A stretch of 64,000 nt of DNA from positions 7,062,713-7,126,712 of the forward strand of contig NC_092574.1 of the NCBI RefSeq assembly GCF_037975245.1, read 5' to 3'. Both the position numbers and the translations under genes were made by a program. This document shows, piece after piece, positions 23,601 through 35,214 of the stretch. Every line of letters starts with the position of its first letter. Within the stretch, counting starts at the first letter, position 1. This DNA comes from Apostichopus japonicus (Eukaryota > Echinodermata > Holothuroidea > Aspidochirotida > Stichopodidae). Below the pieces are notes generated by a model. It saw only the letters and a list, made by a program, of their open reading frames with translations. It had not been told where the DNA came from and ran no database searches.

Positions 23601-26600
23601 GTGGAGAGAGGCAATTGAGATAAAGCATCTTGCCCAAGGACAGAACGTAATGGACTAGGCAGGAATTGAACCAGCAATCCTTGGATGTTGAGTCCGACGC
23701 CTTAGCCAATCATCCACCACGCTCTCTATATTTATCGTAATTGTCCGCTGTGTAAGTATGAATGTCATGGCTCCATCGACCCTACGATACTGTGTGTTTC
23801 AAAAAATTTAAAAAGTGGAGAATCGGAATGAAAACCAGGTGTCAGTGATGAGCACTTTATATGAACCCAACCTGGACGTTTAGTAATATCAGGGTCATTT
23901 GAGCTGCTATCCACGAGTCATTTTTAAGATCGGGCACACTCTCCAAAATTCATAAAATATCATAAACTGTCACCAGAGCAGAATGAATTCAACAGTCGGT
24001 ATTTCTAATTAATTAGACTAGAAGCTACCATCATATCAGCCAGTCACACACCCTCGGTAGTGGTAATATGAATTATCCTATCGCTACCCTCCCCCTAGTG
24101 TCAGATCTGTACCCTAAGGTGACCATATTTGCCTGACTGGAATCAGGGACATTTATTACATGGTGATATGGTGGAGGGTTTTTAGGGGAGGCGGTGCCTA
24201 AGGTGCTTAGATGTAAAATGTTGATACTTAGAAGCACTTTTTAAATCAATTTTATATTAAAAAATGTAGCTTTTTCTTAGATCATAGATGAAATTCACTT
24301 ACTTTACGAAAGAGTGCTAGGCTAGATCGATCTAGCATATTTAACAGTGTTTCCACTTTACACTGGCCCACCTGAAATACCGGTTAGTTCCGTTCTGCGA
24401 CTGCACACTTAACCAAATTTTGTTTTTTACAATTATTTACTAATAATGTGGGATATTTTTGAAATTCCTGAACATTTTGACAAATTGGGGACATTTCGGG
24501 GACACTTGTTCATCAGGGACAGCACACTGTAATCCGGGACTGTCCCCAAAACTCGGGGATGCTGGTCACCTTACTGTACCCCCTCTCTCTCACCCCTCCC
24601 TCAATCATCTGTAAGCCACCACTCCAACAACCACTCCAGGAAAATAACACTGTACAGCCCCCCTAGCCTTAGCTCTGCAATACTGTAGAGTATATTTCCT
24701 AGGTTTGACCAAATTTATCTCATTATTCCCATTTTCAGCGATTCTTTTTTGGTTCATTTTCAGGGTGAAAACCTGACTGGGGCATTTTGGTTTGCGGTTC
24801 TCTTGAATTTCAAGCACATCTACCTTTACGTTGCTCCGGCCTTTATCGTCTACTTACTGAGGAGCTATTGCTTCACAGAATCCAATAAAGGTAAAATTCC
24901 TGTTTGAGATCTAGAACACATGGTTCCTCCAAAGATGCATTCTCTTGGGGGAGGAGGTGGGGTGTGTGGAAGGTAGCTGCAGGGGCCAATTCACCATGGG
25001 AATGCCCAAAGGAGCACTGCTCATATAAAATATAAAGGAATACGGCTCATTGTAAATTTTACCTCAAGTAACATCCTACCTGTAAAATATACAGACCTAA
25101 TGGCCCAGTGTACAGTAAAAACAATGTATCCCATTGATAATATAGCACAAACTGTACCAAGAAAATGGTTACACATTATGCTAGGTACTGTTGCTACTGG
25201 CCAGCAGTCCAACCAATGTAGAGATAGCTGATCAATACTAATTTAATATTACTGTGGACTGAAATAACTTGATGATGATGATTTTTATTTGTTTCAACAC
25301 ATAGTAATACAAGGTGAACAAGACAATATAACTGCAAATAAGTAAAATATGTGAAAGGAAGTAAACTAAGAAACCCTTGTGGGCTTAATTGAATAGAGTA
25401 CTCCCATCAAAGAAAATAGAAAACCTTAACACCTAAAAAAGAACTTAGGTGGTAGAGTCCAGGATTTCATTCCCTGAGGTTGCTCATGTGAACTTTGTTC
25501 CAGCCAGTATACAGTTTTTTTATTTTTATCAAAAATGCATAATTTGACTTTTTCCTGTCTGTTGTTTTGTGTCAAACTTATTTGTACGAGCGTCAGTGCT
25601 ATTATCATACACGGATAGGTTTTTTGATGTTGTGTCTTTTTTAATTCTTTAGTTTTTAGCCAAAGAGACATATTTTTTTAATTTGATGTGCACAACAGAT
25701 GTTGCAACTTATAAACAGTTTTGGACGATGTTAAAAAGAAATTTTGAAAAAGTAAGCATTTGGTAATAAAAAATGTATAAAAAAAATCTGCATTCTGTGT
25801 GAAGGTTGCTTTGATAACTTTGGATTCATGTTCACTTTTCCACCTTGCAGATAATTCTGTGAGATGGCGCTCTCTCTCTATTGTACGGCTCGCCGCATTG
25901 GGGTTCATCGTTCTCACAATTACTGGAATTTCATTTGGACCATTTATTGCAATGGTGAGCGAATATATTTTTCTTGTCTAGATTGGTTTGGGTGGGGGGT
26001 GGGGGGTTGTGTGGTAGGGATTGGAGGGTGAAAATCAAAATGTTGCAGGTGATATTTGCTTTCACATTAATATTGCATCACTAAGCATAATGGGAGATCA
26101 ATATTTGATTTCAAAACAGATTAATGACTTCAGTTAAAGTATCAACTCTTCCAGTTCTAACATGAATAGACTTAGGTTAATGAAAAAGTTATAATGTCGG
26201 TGCCTCAAAGGATGTTAAGGAATTGCTGAACTCTCTTCCCTGCTTGTAGTGGAAGTGTTACAACCTCATCAAGTGTTGTCTATCTGGCATTCTCATAATA
26301 TCCTTAGAAATTGGCAATAATTGTTACAGTAACAAGAAAAATTGAAGGTAACAATGTTATGGTGACAATGCACATTAACAAATGTTGTAGGAATATTACA
26401 TGGCAGATTTACTTGTTCCCTTTTTTTCGGATATTGCCTTTTCGGACATTGCCACTCGATTGATACGATTTAACGATCGGATTTATAAAAAGAAACTCAC
26501 AAGAAACTGTTCCGACAACAAAAATGGGTGCTGACCATATGCAAAACTATGACTTTACCAAGCGTACACCGGTTGCATTCAATTCCATTTTCTGAAGCTC

Positions 26601-29600
26601 TTCTCCGAAAAGTGTCTCTTAATGTGCTATTTTCTACATTATATTTTGATAATTCTTAAGATTCTTAAGATGTAAGGATTTAGCTCAGTGTGTTTGAAAC
26701 TTTTCTGATATTCCCACCTCCTTATTAGTAGTTCGAAAAAAGAAAACAAGAAAATAAAAACTGTGCTCTCCCTTTACCAGCTGTGGATGAATTTTTTGCA
26801 CATAAATTTTGAGTGTTGCCCTGGCACCTCAGGTGAAGGAAGACCATGTTAAGTTAACTTGTATTTTGACAAATGGAAAGTTGCAGTACTCCTCGGTATT
26901 TTGTATGTATCTGTGTGTCGTGATGTCTACCCTAAACTGATCTTATACTTTACTAAAGTATAATCACTTCTGACGTATTAGTTACAACCCTCACCAAAGT
27001 ATTTCTTCACCTTTTCACAGAATCAATTACCTCAGGTGCTCTCCAGGTTGTTCCCATTCAAGCGAGGTCTTTGCCATGCCTACTGGGCTCCAAACTTTTG
27101 GGCTCTTTACAACATTTTGGATAAATTTCTGACGGTTGCAGGTAGATGTAAAATTTAAAACAAAACAAATCCCTCGCTTAACGTTGATCAGTTGTAAAAG
27201 TCATAAGCACAAACAACAGTTCTGGCGAATCTGCACTGGATTACGTGTGACTACAGGGTTAGATTCCGAATCCTGACGTCTGTCTACAAGTGCCTTCACC
27301 AGTCGTCACCGGCCTACTTACGTGAACTCATCACTCAGTACCAACCGCGTCGCACACTTCGTTCATCATCTGACAAGTCTATTCTGGCGTCGAAACCTTC
27401 CAACAAGAGAGTTGGAAACCATGCCTTCAGTCACACTGCTCCTGAACTGTGGAACAAACTCCCGTCAAACATTCGGAATGCATGTTCTGTTTCTACCTTT
27501 AAGTCTTTGTTGAAAACGCATTACTTCAAGGAAGTCTATGGTTAATTGTTGTATAGTTTACTTGTTTGTTCAGCACATTGAGCTTCGGGATATTGAGCTC
27601 TATAAGTACTGGTGTAATAATAATAATAATAACATCCCCAAACCTGTCCACGATTTTTTCCCAAGTTTTACAAACGTTAAGTCGAGCGGGGTTGCCGCCA
27701 TCTGGGAAGGTGTTCGACAGGCGTTTAGAGAAACGAGCAAGTCTGATGATTTAATTCTCCTAACTTTTGTCCAAAAGAAAATCCTTGTATAATAAAGACT
27801 GTGCTCATTCAAGGGTTTTTAACTTTTAATGAGCAGAATGTATGACTTCACAACCTTGGTTCAATATTGACTTACTTCATTCATTGCACAGGTAAACGAG
27901 CGGGATTTACTGCTTCTACTAACCTGACCACTTCTGCATCCATGACCGGGGGTCTGGTCCAAGAGTTTGAGCATTCCTTCCTCCCAACGGTTCCCCCTCT
28001 GGTCACTTTCCTTCTGACAGCAGTGACAATGATGGTAAGTTCAATCGTTGCTGCATAATCAATGAAAGATGTCCCTTTTTTTTGTGTTGTGTTTGAAGTT
28101 TGAGACAAGATCATTTGGTATTTTAAGAAATAAATAATACAAAAATTAATTTGTTTTCTTTCTCTGGTCAAGACATTATCTAAGTGACCACGGTAATTTT
28201 TAGTATTTCATGTGCGTTTATATTAATTTCTGAGTGATGATAAATTAAGGAAACTTACAAACATTACTTCCTTCACTATGAGTGTCCTAATTATGCTGTA
28301 AAATGTTTAACTTGATCAGTAGCTCAAAACTCAGCAAATTTTTATCTGTCATCCTGAACAAATAACAGTTTAATTACAGTAGTGTAGAGGTAAGCGTAAG
28401 TCACAGAATTAAGTTATTAATTATAGTAATAAAGTTTAAAGCATTCATCAACTCGAGCAGTCAAAAGTTGTATTTTGACTCAGCAGCCAATGTTCTTGTC
28501 CTCTTTTTCAGCATAACCTTTTCCACCACTCAAATACAGCTAAACGTCAATGATTGGTCAGATTAACCCAAATGACCGATGCATAAATATTTGTTTGTGA
28601 TCATCAACATAACGTAACATGAACTTTGTTATCTAATGTACCTTGATCTAACCTTCCTTGTATTTGACATATAAAGTAGTTCTTTGTATGTGACATGTAC
28701 TGTAGGGTAGCCGTTGTTTTGTTCAATTGGTAATTGGACTATTTACCAGTTAATGGCATATTTTGTATCAGAAGAAAACAATTTTTTTTATGTTGGGGGG
28801 AATCTAGTGGGGACACCAGAGTATGTAGTCATGGTTATGAATTCCAACAGCTGGCATTTACATTAATTTTGTTATCTTTGTCTAGAGGGACGAATATATT
28901 TACCAGGTAATGGCATATTTTTGAGTCAGAAGAAAATATATTTTATGTAGGGGAATTTAGTGGGGACACGAGAGTTTGTAGTCATGGTTATGAATTCAAA
29001 CAGTCGGCACTTACATTAATTAATTTTTATAATCTTTGTCTAGAGGGACGAGAGTGGGAAGCCTTTAAGCGATGAATTTAATTAGCATGCGTCACTTTCT
29101 CCTTTTTTATTTGCATTTACGTCGGTCCGTGATTTTCGTCACAATTCAGTGGATTCATTTACCGACGATAATTATCCCGTAAGTCCCTGAATAAGAGTAA
29201 AGACTCTTTAAGAGCGAGTCTCAGGATACGATCATTAATCTCTCCCGTCTCTTCTTGCTCCTCAGCCGGCGCTCTTCAGAATTTGGCGTCACCACGACGG
29301 TTGGAGAGGCTTCGTACGTTGCATCGTCCTCTGCGCGTACAGTTCTTTCCTGTTTGGATGGCACGTCCACGAAAAGGCAATTCTTATCATCATACTCCCT
29401 CTGAGGTGAGCGATTTTAGACAGAATTTAGGAAGTTTATGGTATTTATCTCAGTTTTTACTGCATGGACAGGAAAATCTCAAAAATGATCTCTGATATCA
29501 TCTCATTCTAATCACGTGATCCCGAGGAGGACATGTCCACGATGACTCGAGGAGATGACATGGGTTGATAGTCATGAATCATGTTCTAAAAGTCTGTGGG

Positions 29601-32577
29601 AAAAAAGCGGGTAGGTTCATATGTGTAACTGTACTGAAATTGTTATAGTCTGCACAGTGGTAAATGCATATATGTTTTGTACATGTGCGATCATGTACAG
29701 AGGCCAGTACATTCCACATACATGTGGTGGTTTATAATAAATATGGAAATATGAAAAAATGGTTCTACTTCAAATCATCCGATAAGAAATGCCGGATATA
29801 CATGCGTCCGGTGAGAGTTTTTTTCAGCAGGTGGATAGTACACGGTCTGGAAGGATTGTCTGGCTCAATGCCAGATGGCTGGCAACCGTTGCCATGGTAG
29901 TAGGCATTCACATGTTGCATTTATAAAACAATCTACCACTGAGTATTGGAAGTCAACATCATTTCTCCTCCGTCGATTCAGATGATTAAGTAAATTAGAT
30001 GGCCTGTCGGCTTGAATTCAAAAGAATTTTTTTTATGGAAAGATTTTCCCAGTAATTGAAGTTGCATTTGGACTTTGTTTAAGGAACCGTAATAATTATG
30101 ATGATAATGATGAAATCAGTTTTGTGTGCTGTGGGATAAGTATTACTCAAATATTACCAGATTTCTGAAGAATAATTGATGCTACTTTAACAAAATTGAC
30201 CTCTCTTTTCCAGTTTTGACTGTTGCATCTGTTGAATAAGTGAGACTGTTAGAATCAATCTCCCCACCGATCATAATGAACGAATGAGTTTTCATTAAAG
30301 ACAGATGGATGAAATGTTTTTAATTTTGGTGTCACCTGATCATTGCTGAGGTGAAAATTTTGTTCGTCAACATCAACGAATGCCAGGACAACCTCAGCTT
30401 CCAGCATAGCTAAATGAACGTAGCGAAATAGGACACCACAACTATAAATTGATTAACAGAATACATACATTTTTCTTTCCAGAATCAAATTGTACTGCAA
30501 AATGACAAAGATGATGAGATTTTGCAAAACAAACTTTTTTTTTTCTTCTTCAATTTTTGATGATTAACAAAACTGCATCCTGTTCTCAGATAACATTAGA
30601 CTGACCCTGTTGTGGATATTATAACAAAAGCCTTTGCTTAATATAAACATAGTTGAAGAAAAGTCCTATTTTTTAAAATTTTGTCAGATTGGTTCGTTCA
30701 CACCGTCAATAAATTATAGCATACTTTTATTCTCGATTGCATTTTTCAGCCTTTTAGCCGTAACTTCCGTTGACGATGCTAGGGTGTTTCTCCTGCTCTC
30801 TACCGTTGGCCATTATTCCCTCTTCCCACTTCTCTTCACTCGTCCAGGTGAGTAGCATTTCAGATCAGGGTTAGGGAGGGAATTAGGGACACAGGGAGGG
30901 GGGGGGGTCAGCTGGAATCAAGAAGCACGAATACCTTTGATGTATATAAATTTCTTTGATCTCAAAATAAGGCTCGGGCTCACATTTTGCTTTCAAGCTA
31001 TGTTTTTATTTTAATCTTCCCCTATTCCCTTTTTTGACCCTTTGCAGAAACGCCAATCAAAGTGTGTCTTTTCTGTGCCTTTACTGTCTTTAGTTTTCTC
31101 GCCTTGCAGCAGATACACAGGTTAGTGTAATCGACACGTAATGTATGTATGTTTGTATGTATTTTAGATCCTCCTGCAAGCAGGAACTCGCGAAGAAGCC
31201 ATCATTGGCTTATCAAAGCCGCAAGCTGACCAAAGTCAGTCTCTTAGATTCATATTTTATCGTCCATGATTATGAATTGTCAATTGTCAACAACTCTGTA
31301 ACTGGACGACATACATTAATCTTGGAGTAACTCGAACTCGGGACCTTATGATTGAAAGGCACCAGCGTTAACCACTGAGCTAACACTCCCTTAATGTTGT
31401 ACTAGCCTTCACATAACGATGGCAGTGCGGTAGGAATCTGTAGAAATAGCCCTGTGGGGTTAGCTGTTTGATAGATACTATGTGATCATACTTAAAGCCC
31501 ATTTGAAAGCAACTCTTTAAGTTTGGCTCGTCAGACTTCGTTTCAAATAATTGTAGAAAAGTGTCAATTTTTTGTATTTCATTCATCATGTCAATTCATT
31601 GTAGATGAGTTAAAAATTTCCAGGATACACAATGCGTAGATTGAACTGGAATAATTACTGTAATTATAATTAACTGCTAATTAAATTTGATACACTCTGG
31701 CAACTCCAGACGGTATCTTAATAGTTCGATTGTTAAGAACCTTATGTTGAATTTCAAGCAATTGACGAGCAAAAACAATACTGCTGTTTCAATTGTGCTT
31801 CTTTGCTTTTCATTATTAAATAAAGAAGTGTAATCCATTTCAATTTTTTATCTCTCACAAGTATATATAATAAGCAAAGTTCTAGACGAAACCATACCAT
31901 ATTGAATATCATCGTTTGAAATATCGAAAGTAATCTTTATCTAATCTAATCTTTATTAAAACTCACTGTAGGTAGATTGTCATTTGTAAGATAAAAATCA
32001 TACTGAAAACGAAAAAAAAAACTAACCCCCCTTTTCTTGGGAAGGGGGGGGCTTGTACCTTTCAATTGGTCCTATGCTTATTGTAAAAAGGTATCCTTTT
32101 TGGGCATTTGTTAAAAACTGCCAGAAGATATTCACATATTAAACAGTATCACCAGCGGTTCGCGTTCCAGATAGTGAAGAGAAAAGAACCCACAATACTA
32201 ATGGACTTTTTCTAATCGCAGAGATGTTACATTGTAAAACTCCACATCATCATCATCATCATCTCCATCTTCATCATCATCATCATCATCAGCTTCTCTC
32301 TTCACTCTTCAGGGTCGAAGACAAACATCCTCGTCCTGCTCTCGGTCTACCCCTGCTGTCAGTCTTGGAATCTCTCTATCTCTGGCTGCTGGTAGCTCTG
32401 TTCCTCTATACCGACGGCGTCCATCCGTTACTAGGTTTGTCTGCTCAATTACCCTTCCTGCCTCTGCTCCTGACATCCGTCTACTGCGCTCTGGGTGTGA
32501 CGTACTCGTGGATTAAGTTTTATAGATTATGTCTCTTCGGCCACGAGATCAAGAAATCTCACGTTAAATCCAGCTGA
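20621..32577 (+). CDS. ALG8: ALG8: dolichyl-P-Glc alpha-1,3-glucosyltransferase, complete, 13 exons
   Basis: Adds the second glucose to the lipid-linked Glc1Man9GlcNAc2 oligosaccharide in the ER membrane during N-glycan precursor assembly. Exons: 20621-20703, 21458-21536, 21874-22067, 22647-22762, 23227-23294, 24764-24890, 25851-25954, 27021-27141, 27892-28034, 29266-29405, 30750-30847, 31048-31120, 32313-32577. All junctions are GT-AG and the phases agree throughout (2,0,2,1,0,1,0,1,0,2,1,2), giving 1611 bp or 536 residues; human ALG8 has about 526. Family landmarks are [10 protein letters not shown] and [12 protein letters not shown] in the first luminal loop, [58 protein letters not shown] and [10 protein letters not shown]. 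The protein is hydrophobic with many membrane segments and has a basic tail. The start ATG at 20621 opens [10 protein letters not shown]. No lesion was seen. Confidence 0.95.
23411..23725 (-). mobile_element. tRNA-derived SINE in ALG8 intron 5
   Basis: Read on the minus strand, it has a tRNA-like head with an A box (TGGCTAAGGCG, inverse of 23698-23708) and a B box (GGTTCAATTCC, inverse of 23662-23672). A unique body follows, and a 3' tail AAAGTGCTATATAAAAGTGG with an (ATT)n end. The tail type is common to SINEs mobilised by L2/CR1-like LINEs. Confidence 0.88.
24115..24573. mobile_element. hAT-like non-autonomous element in ALG8 intron 5, 459 bp
   Basis: Inverted ends TAAGGTGACCA at 24115 and 24573. 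CTGTACCC is duplicated exactly at 24107-24114 and 24574-24581. The interior carries GGGGACA-type motifs near both ends. Confidence 0.85.
27229..27632 (+). mobile_element. 5'-truncated LINE (L2/CR1-like) 3' end in ALG8 intron 8
   Basis: An open frame from about 27231 to a stop at 27543-27545 reads [20 protein letters not shown], then [12 protein letters not shown], then [20 protein letters not shown] and [10 protein letters not shown]. This is the conserved C-terminal tail of L2/CR1-clade reverse transcriptases (LHWLP..YRI, SPxYL, FxxxAPxLWNxLPxxIR). The (TAA)n end is typical. The rest of the element is absent. Confidence 0.88.
28741..29056. repeat. Tandem duplication, two 158-bp units, ALG8 intron 9
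   Basis: TTTACCAG-TAATGGCATATTTT followed by AGTGGGGACAC and GTAGTCATGGTTATGAATTC occurs twice, offset by about 158 bp. Each copy ends TCTTTGTCTAGAGGGACGA. Confidence 0.85.
31140..31392 (-). mobile_element. tRNA-derived SINE in ALG8 intron 12
   Basis: Minus strand: A box TAGCTCAGTGGTTAACG (inverse of 31366-31382) and B box region GAGTTCGAGTTACTCC (inverse of 31324-31339) form the tRNA-like head. A body and a conserved 3' part with the palindrome CCTGCTTGCAGG follow, ending in an ACATACAT tail. It shares its 3' part with 19891-19980 and has a different head from the SINE at 23411-23725. Confidence 0.85.
32247..32292 (+). repeat. (CAT)n microsatellite beside the last ALG8 acceptor
   Basis: A CAT/CTT-rich trinucleotide run ending about 20 bp before the final ALG8 acceptor (AG at 32311-32312). 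A frame through it reads as a His run that joins the last exon, but that is intron. Confidence 0.9.
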
Positions 32578-32936
32578 CGAGATGGGGAGAACAAGATGTA
32601 CAAGTCAAAAATCAGCCTCTCAAAAATATTTTTTTTGTTTTTCTGTTGACTGATCGATTTATTAAATTTATGAAGGTTGTGAAAATACAATGTCCGGGGA
32701 CTCGAGAAACCAATCTCCCCGCTCATTTCTGCGATGAGTTTTATAATAACAAATTTACAGAAAATGATCATAGTTTTACAATCGTCTCTCGATAGCATCA
32801 TCATGAGATAAATTAATAACCCGACATTGAAAAATTATCGTGGAATACTTGATGTATTGTAAGGTCTGGCTGTGACTCAGCTACCCGCTGAATGTTGTTT
32901 GTCTAGGTATATTTGATTTTCTGTGAAATTGAGGCG

Positions 32937-32942
32937 AATAAA
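32937..32942 (+). terminator. ALG8: ALG8 poly(A) signal candidate
   Basis: AATAAA lies 360 bp past the ALG8 stop codon, the first canonical hexamer I found downstream. Confidence 0.5.
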
Positions 32943-34512
32943 TTAATCACAGCTCTGTAAGGACCTTAGTTCCATCAAATGTTTTGTTAAACCAAAAAAA
33001 CATTTGTGTTTGGTTAGCCACATCCATGAATGATTTGGGAAATGCCCTAATAAATGTGTAAACATTTAACTATGGGCTTTCATATTTGGAGTACATATTA
33101 ATTGTACTGACAGGCACTGGAAAAGTCAGATTTGGTGTGGGTTATGGTGCCGCTCGGTGTTACACCAGCTGTAAAGGGTTACGGTCTGGTCATGTGCGAG
33201 GCGAGTGGGATGGGGTTAGACAACATTGCTTAGAATTCGATGAGTGATTGGTACAGATAAATTAGGATCTAGAAGTGATATTTTTCTTTTCTTCTGAGCG
33301 AGGCTTAGGGTGTGGTGTGTGCGTGGGTGTTTACTCTTAAAGGTGTCCCCTTGGGGGCTGCAACACCCAGTTGCAAAGAGTCAGTGGCAATCTGACATTG
33401 ACATAACTTTGATAAAGTCACCCTGTTGAAAATCAAATAAACAAGCAAACCATGTTTGTTTGTTGATTGAAACAAATGAGGATTTTTAGTTTTGCAATGA
33501 CAATAGCTCATAGCTGTTTGTTATCATTTTTTCTCTCTATCAGCAAGCCATAGTGTAATATGCAGTTAGGGCATCAATGTCGAAAAGAGTAACTGCAGCA
33601 AAGCTGCAACATCCCCGCAGCAAAGCTGCAATATCAACACGATTGTGATTATCTCAGCAATAGTATGTGTGCTATGCAGCCTCCCCCCCTCAGCATCTTA
33701 CTCTCGACACAGCTGAATTTAAATGCGGTACCGTACGTCCGGTGAATAAAATGCCTGGTACTGCATAGTAAATTAAGATACAAATTTGCTACTTAATCAT
33801 AACCATGTTCAGCAGCTGTTGCAAGTGCTACGTATGTATTTTCACCAACTCAGGATAATGGAATTTAAAAAAAATATATATATATATATATATACATATA
33901 TTTATATAAATATATTTATATATATATATATATATTAGTAACAATAAAATAGAAAAATCACACTGGGTATGCAAGTTGCCAGCATGAAATTATTCGCTGT
34001 TGTCACGTGACACGATTCGCAGAGATTAGATCTTGTACTAGCCTAATCTCGTTAGACGTACAAGGCCATCTGTAATTCCTGCCGATTAGTTTTGAATTTT
34101 CCTCTCGGAATGTTTGCAAAAAAATTGCGATAGTCGATGGAATATTGACCGCATAAGAGAATCGAGAATCGAGTCGGAAAGGCCTGGCTTTTATATGCCT
34201 GTAGTATGTGATAAAGCCTCTTGTTTCAAACAAGGAGGTATTCTTGTGTAAGAGCAGAATCAGTGACCAAAATATGAGATGATGTCTGGTTTTACTGCAT
34301 CTAACATGAATAACAATCATTTATTCGCCCCCCCCCCCTCCCCCCATCATTCCAAAGTTATGATGTATTTCTGCTCGGTCGACCAAAAAGTTGTCAAATC
34401 ATAAAGCTTATCTCCATACTAATTTTTGGAGACAATCAGAATGTTAAGCCCCGTTTTATTCATGCAAATGATCCTAACTACAGCTGCTAAAATATGTAAG
34501 ACAGGTCTAGAC
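32943..34512. other. Intergenic stretch
   Basis: No gene recognised. Holds a duplicated 18-mer GCAGCAAAGCTGCAACAT near 33595-33640 (itself palindromic at its core), an (AT)n run at 33874-33936 and a poly-C run near 34329. Confidence 0.5.
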
Positions 34513-34912
34513 CAGGGTTGTCCAACCTTTTGAAGAGGAGGGCCACATGGAATCATTATGATGAAGGAGGGGGCCGCATGAACCCTACGCTTGATTTTTC
34601 GATTTTTTGCCCGAAGCCCAAGGCAACAAAATGTGAGCATGGAGCGCATTGATTTATTTTCCTTCCTGATAAAACAGATGAATAAAGTCCAGCCGCCCCC
34701 CCCCCTCCCCTCCGCTGAGAGTGTGTCACACAAACTGACCTGTATGCAGTTTTTTGGACCAAGAAGGTTCGAATGATTGATTATATAGCTTCAAATTGTT
34801 ATCAATAAATCTGCTCACTAAAATTTCGCACCGTAGAGCATCTCTGGCGGGCCGGACGCAACCCTGCGGTTGGCCGGACTGTTGCCCGCGGGCTGTAGGT
34901 TGGACAACCCTG
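34513..34912. mobile_element. hAT-like (Charlie-type ends) non-autonomous element, 400 bp
   Basis: Ends CAGGGTTGTCCAACC at 34513 and inverted at 34912. GTCTAGAC is duplicated exactly at 34505-34512 and 34913-34920. Near the right end GGCCGGACTGTTGCCCGCGG precedes the terminus, a layout common in animal hAT-Charlie elements. Confidence 0.9.
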
Positions 34913-34983
34913 GTCTAGACCAATCGGTGATATTTGCTTTGAAGTTGCATATTCTCTTGAAGTATTAAACACACATGATAACA

Positions 34984-35097
34984 TACATATATATATATAA
35001 CTATATACATATAACTATATATATATACTGTATATATATAATATATACTGTATAATATATACTGTATATATATATTGGTAAGAATGAATGGCATTAG

Positions 35098-35142
<45 letters not shown>

Positions 35143-35143
35143 T

Positions 35144-35190
<47 letters not shown>
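34984..35190. repeat. (AT)n complex, with palindromic flanks at 35075-35214
   Basis: Within this AT run, TTGGTAAGAATGAATGGCAT at 35075 continues for 25 bp and returns as its exact inverse at 35190-35214. The (AT)n between the arms would form the stem of one long hairpin. Confidence 0.9.
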
Positions 35191-35191
<1 letters not shown>

Positions 35192-35214
35192 CTAATGCCA
35201 TTCATTCTTACCAA

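Noticed and set aside
32224-32312. His-rich N-terminal extension of the last ALG8 exon
   Set aside because: The (CAT)n run is intronic; the acceptor at 32311-32312 gives phase agreement with exon 12 and matches the family length.
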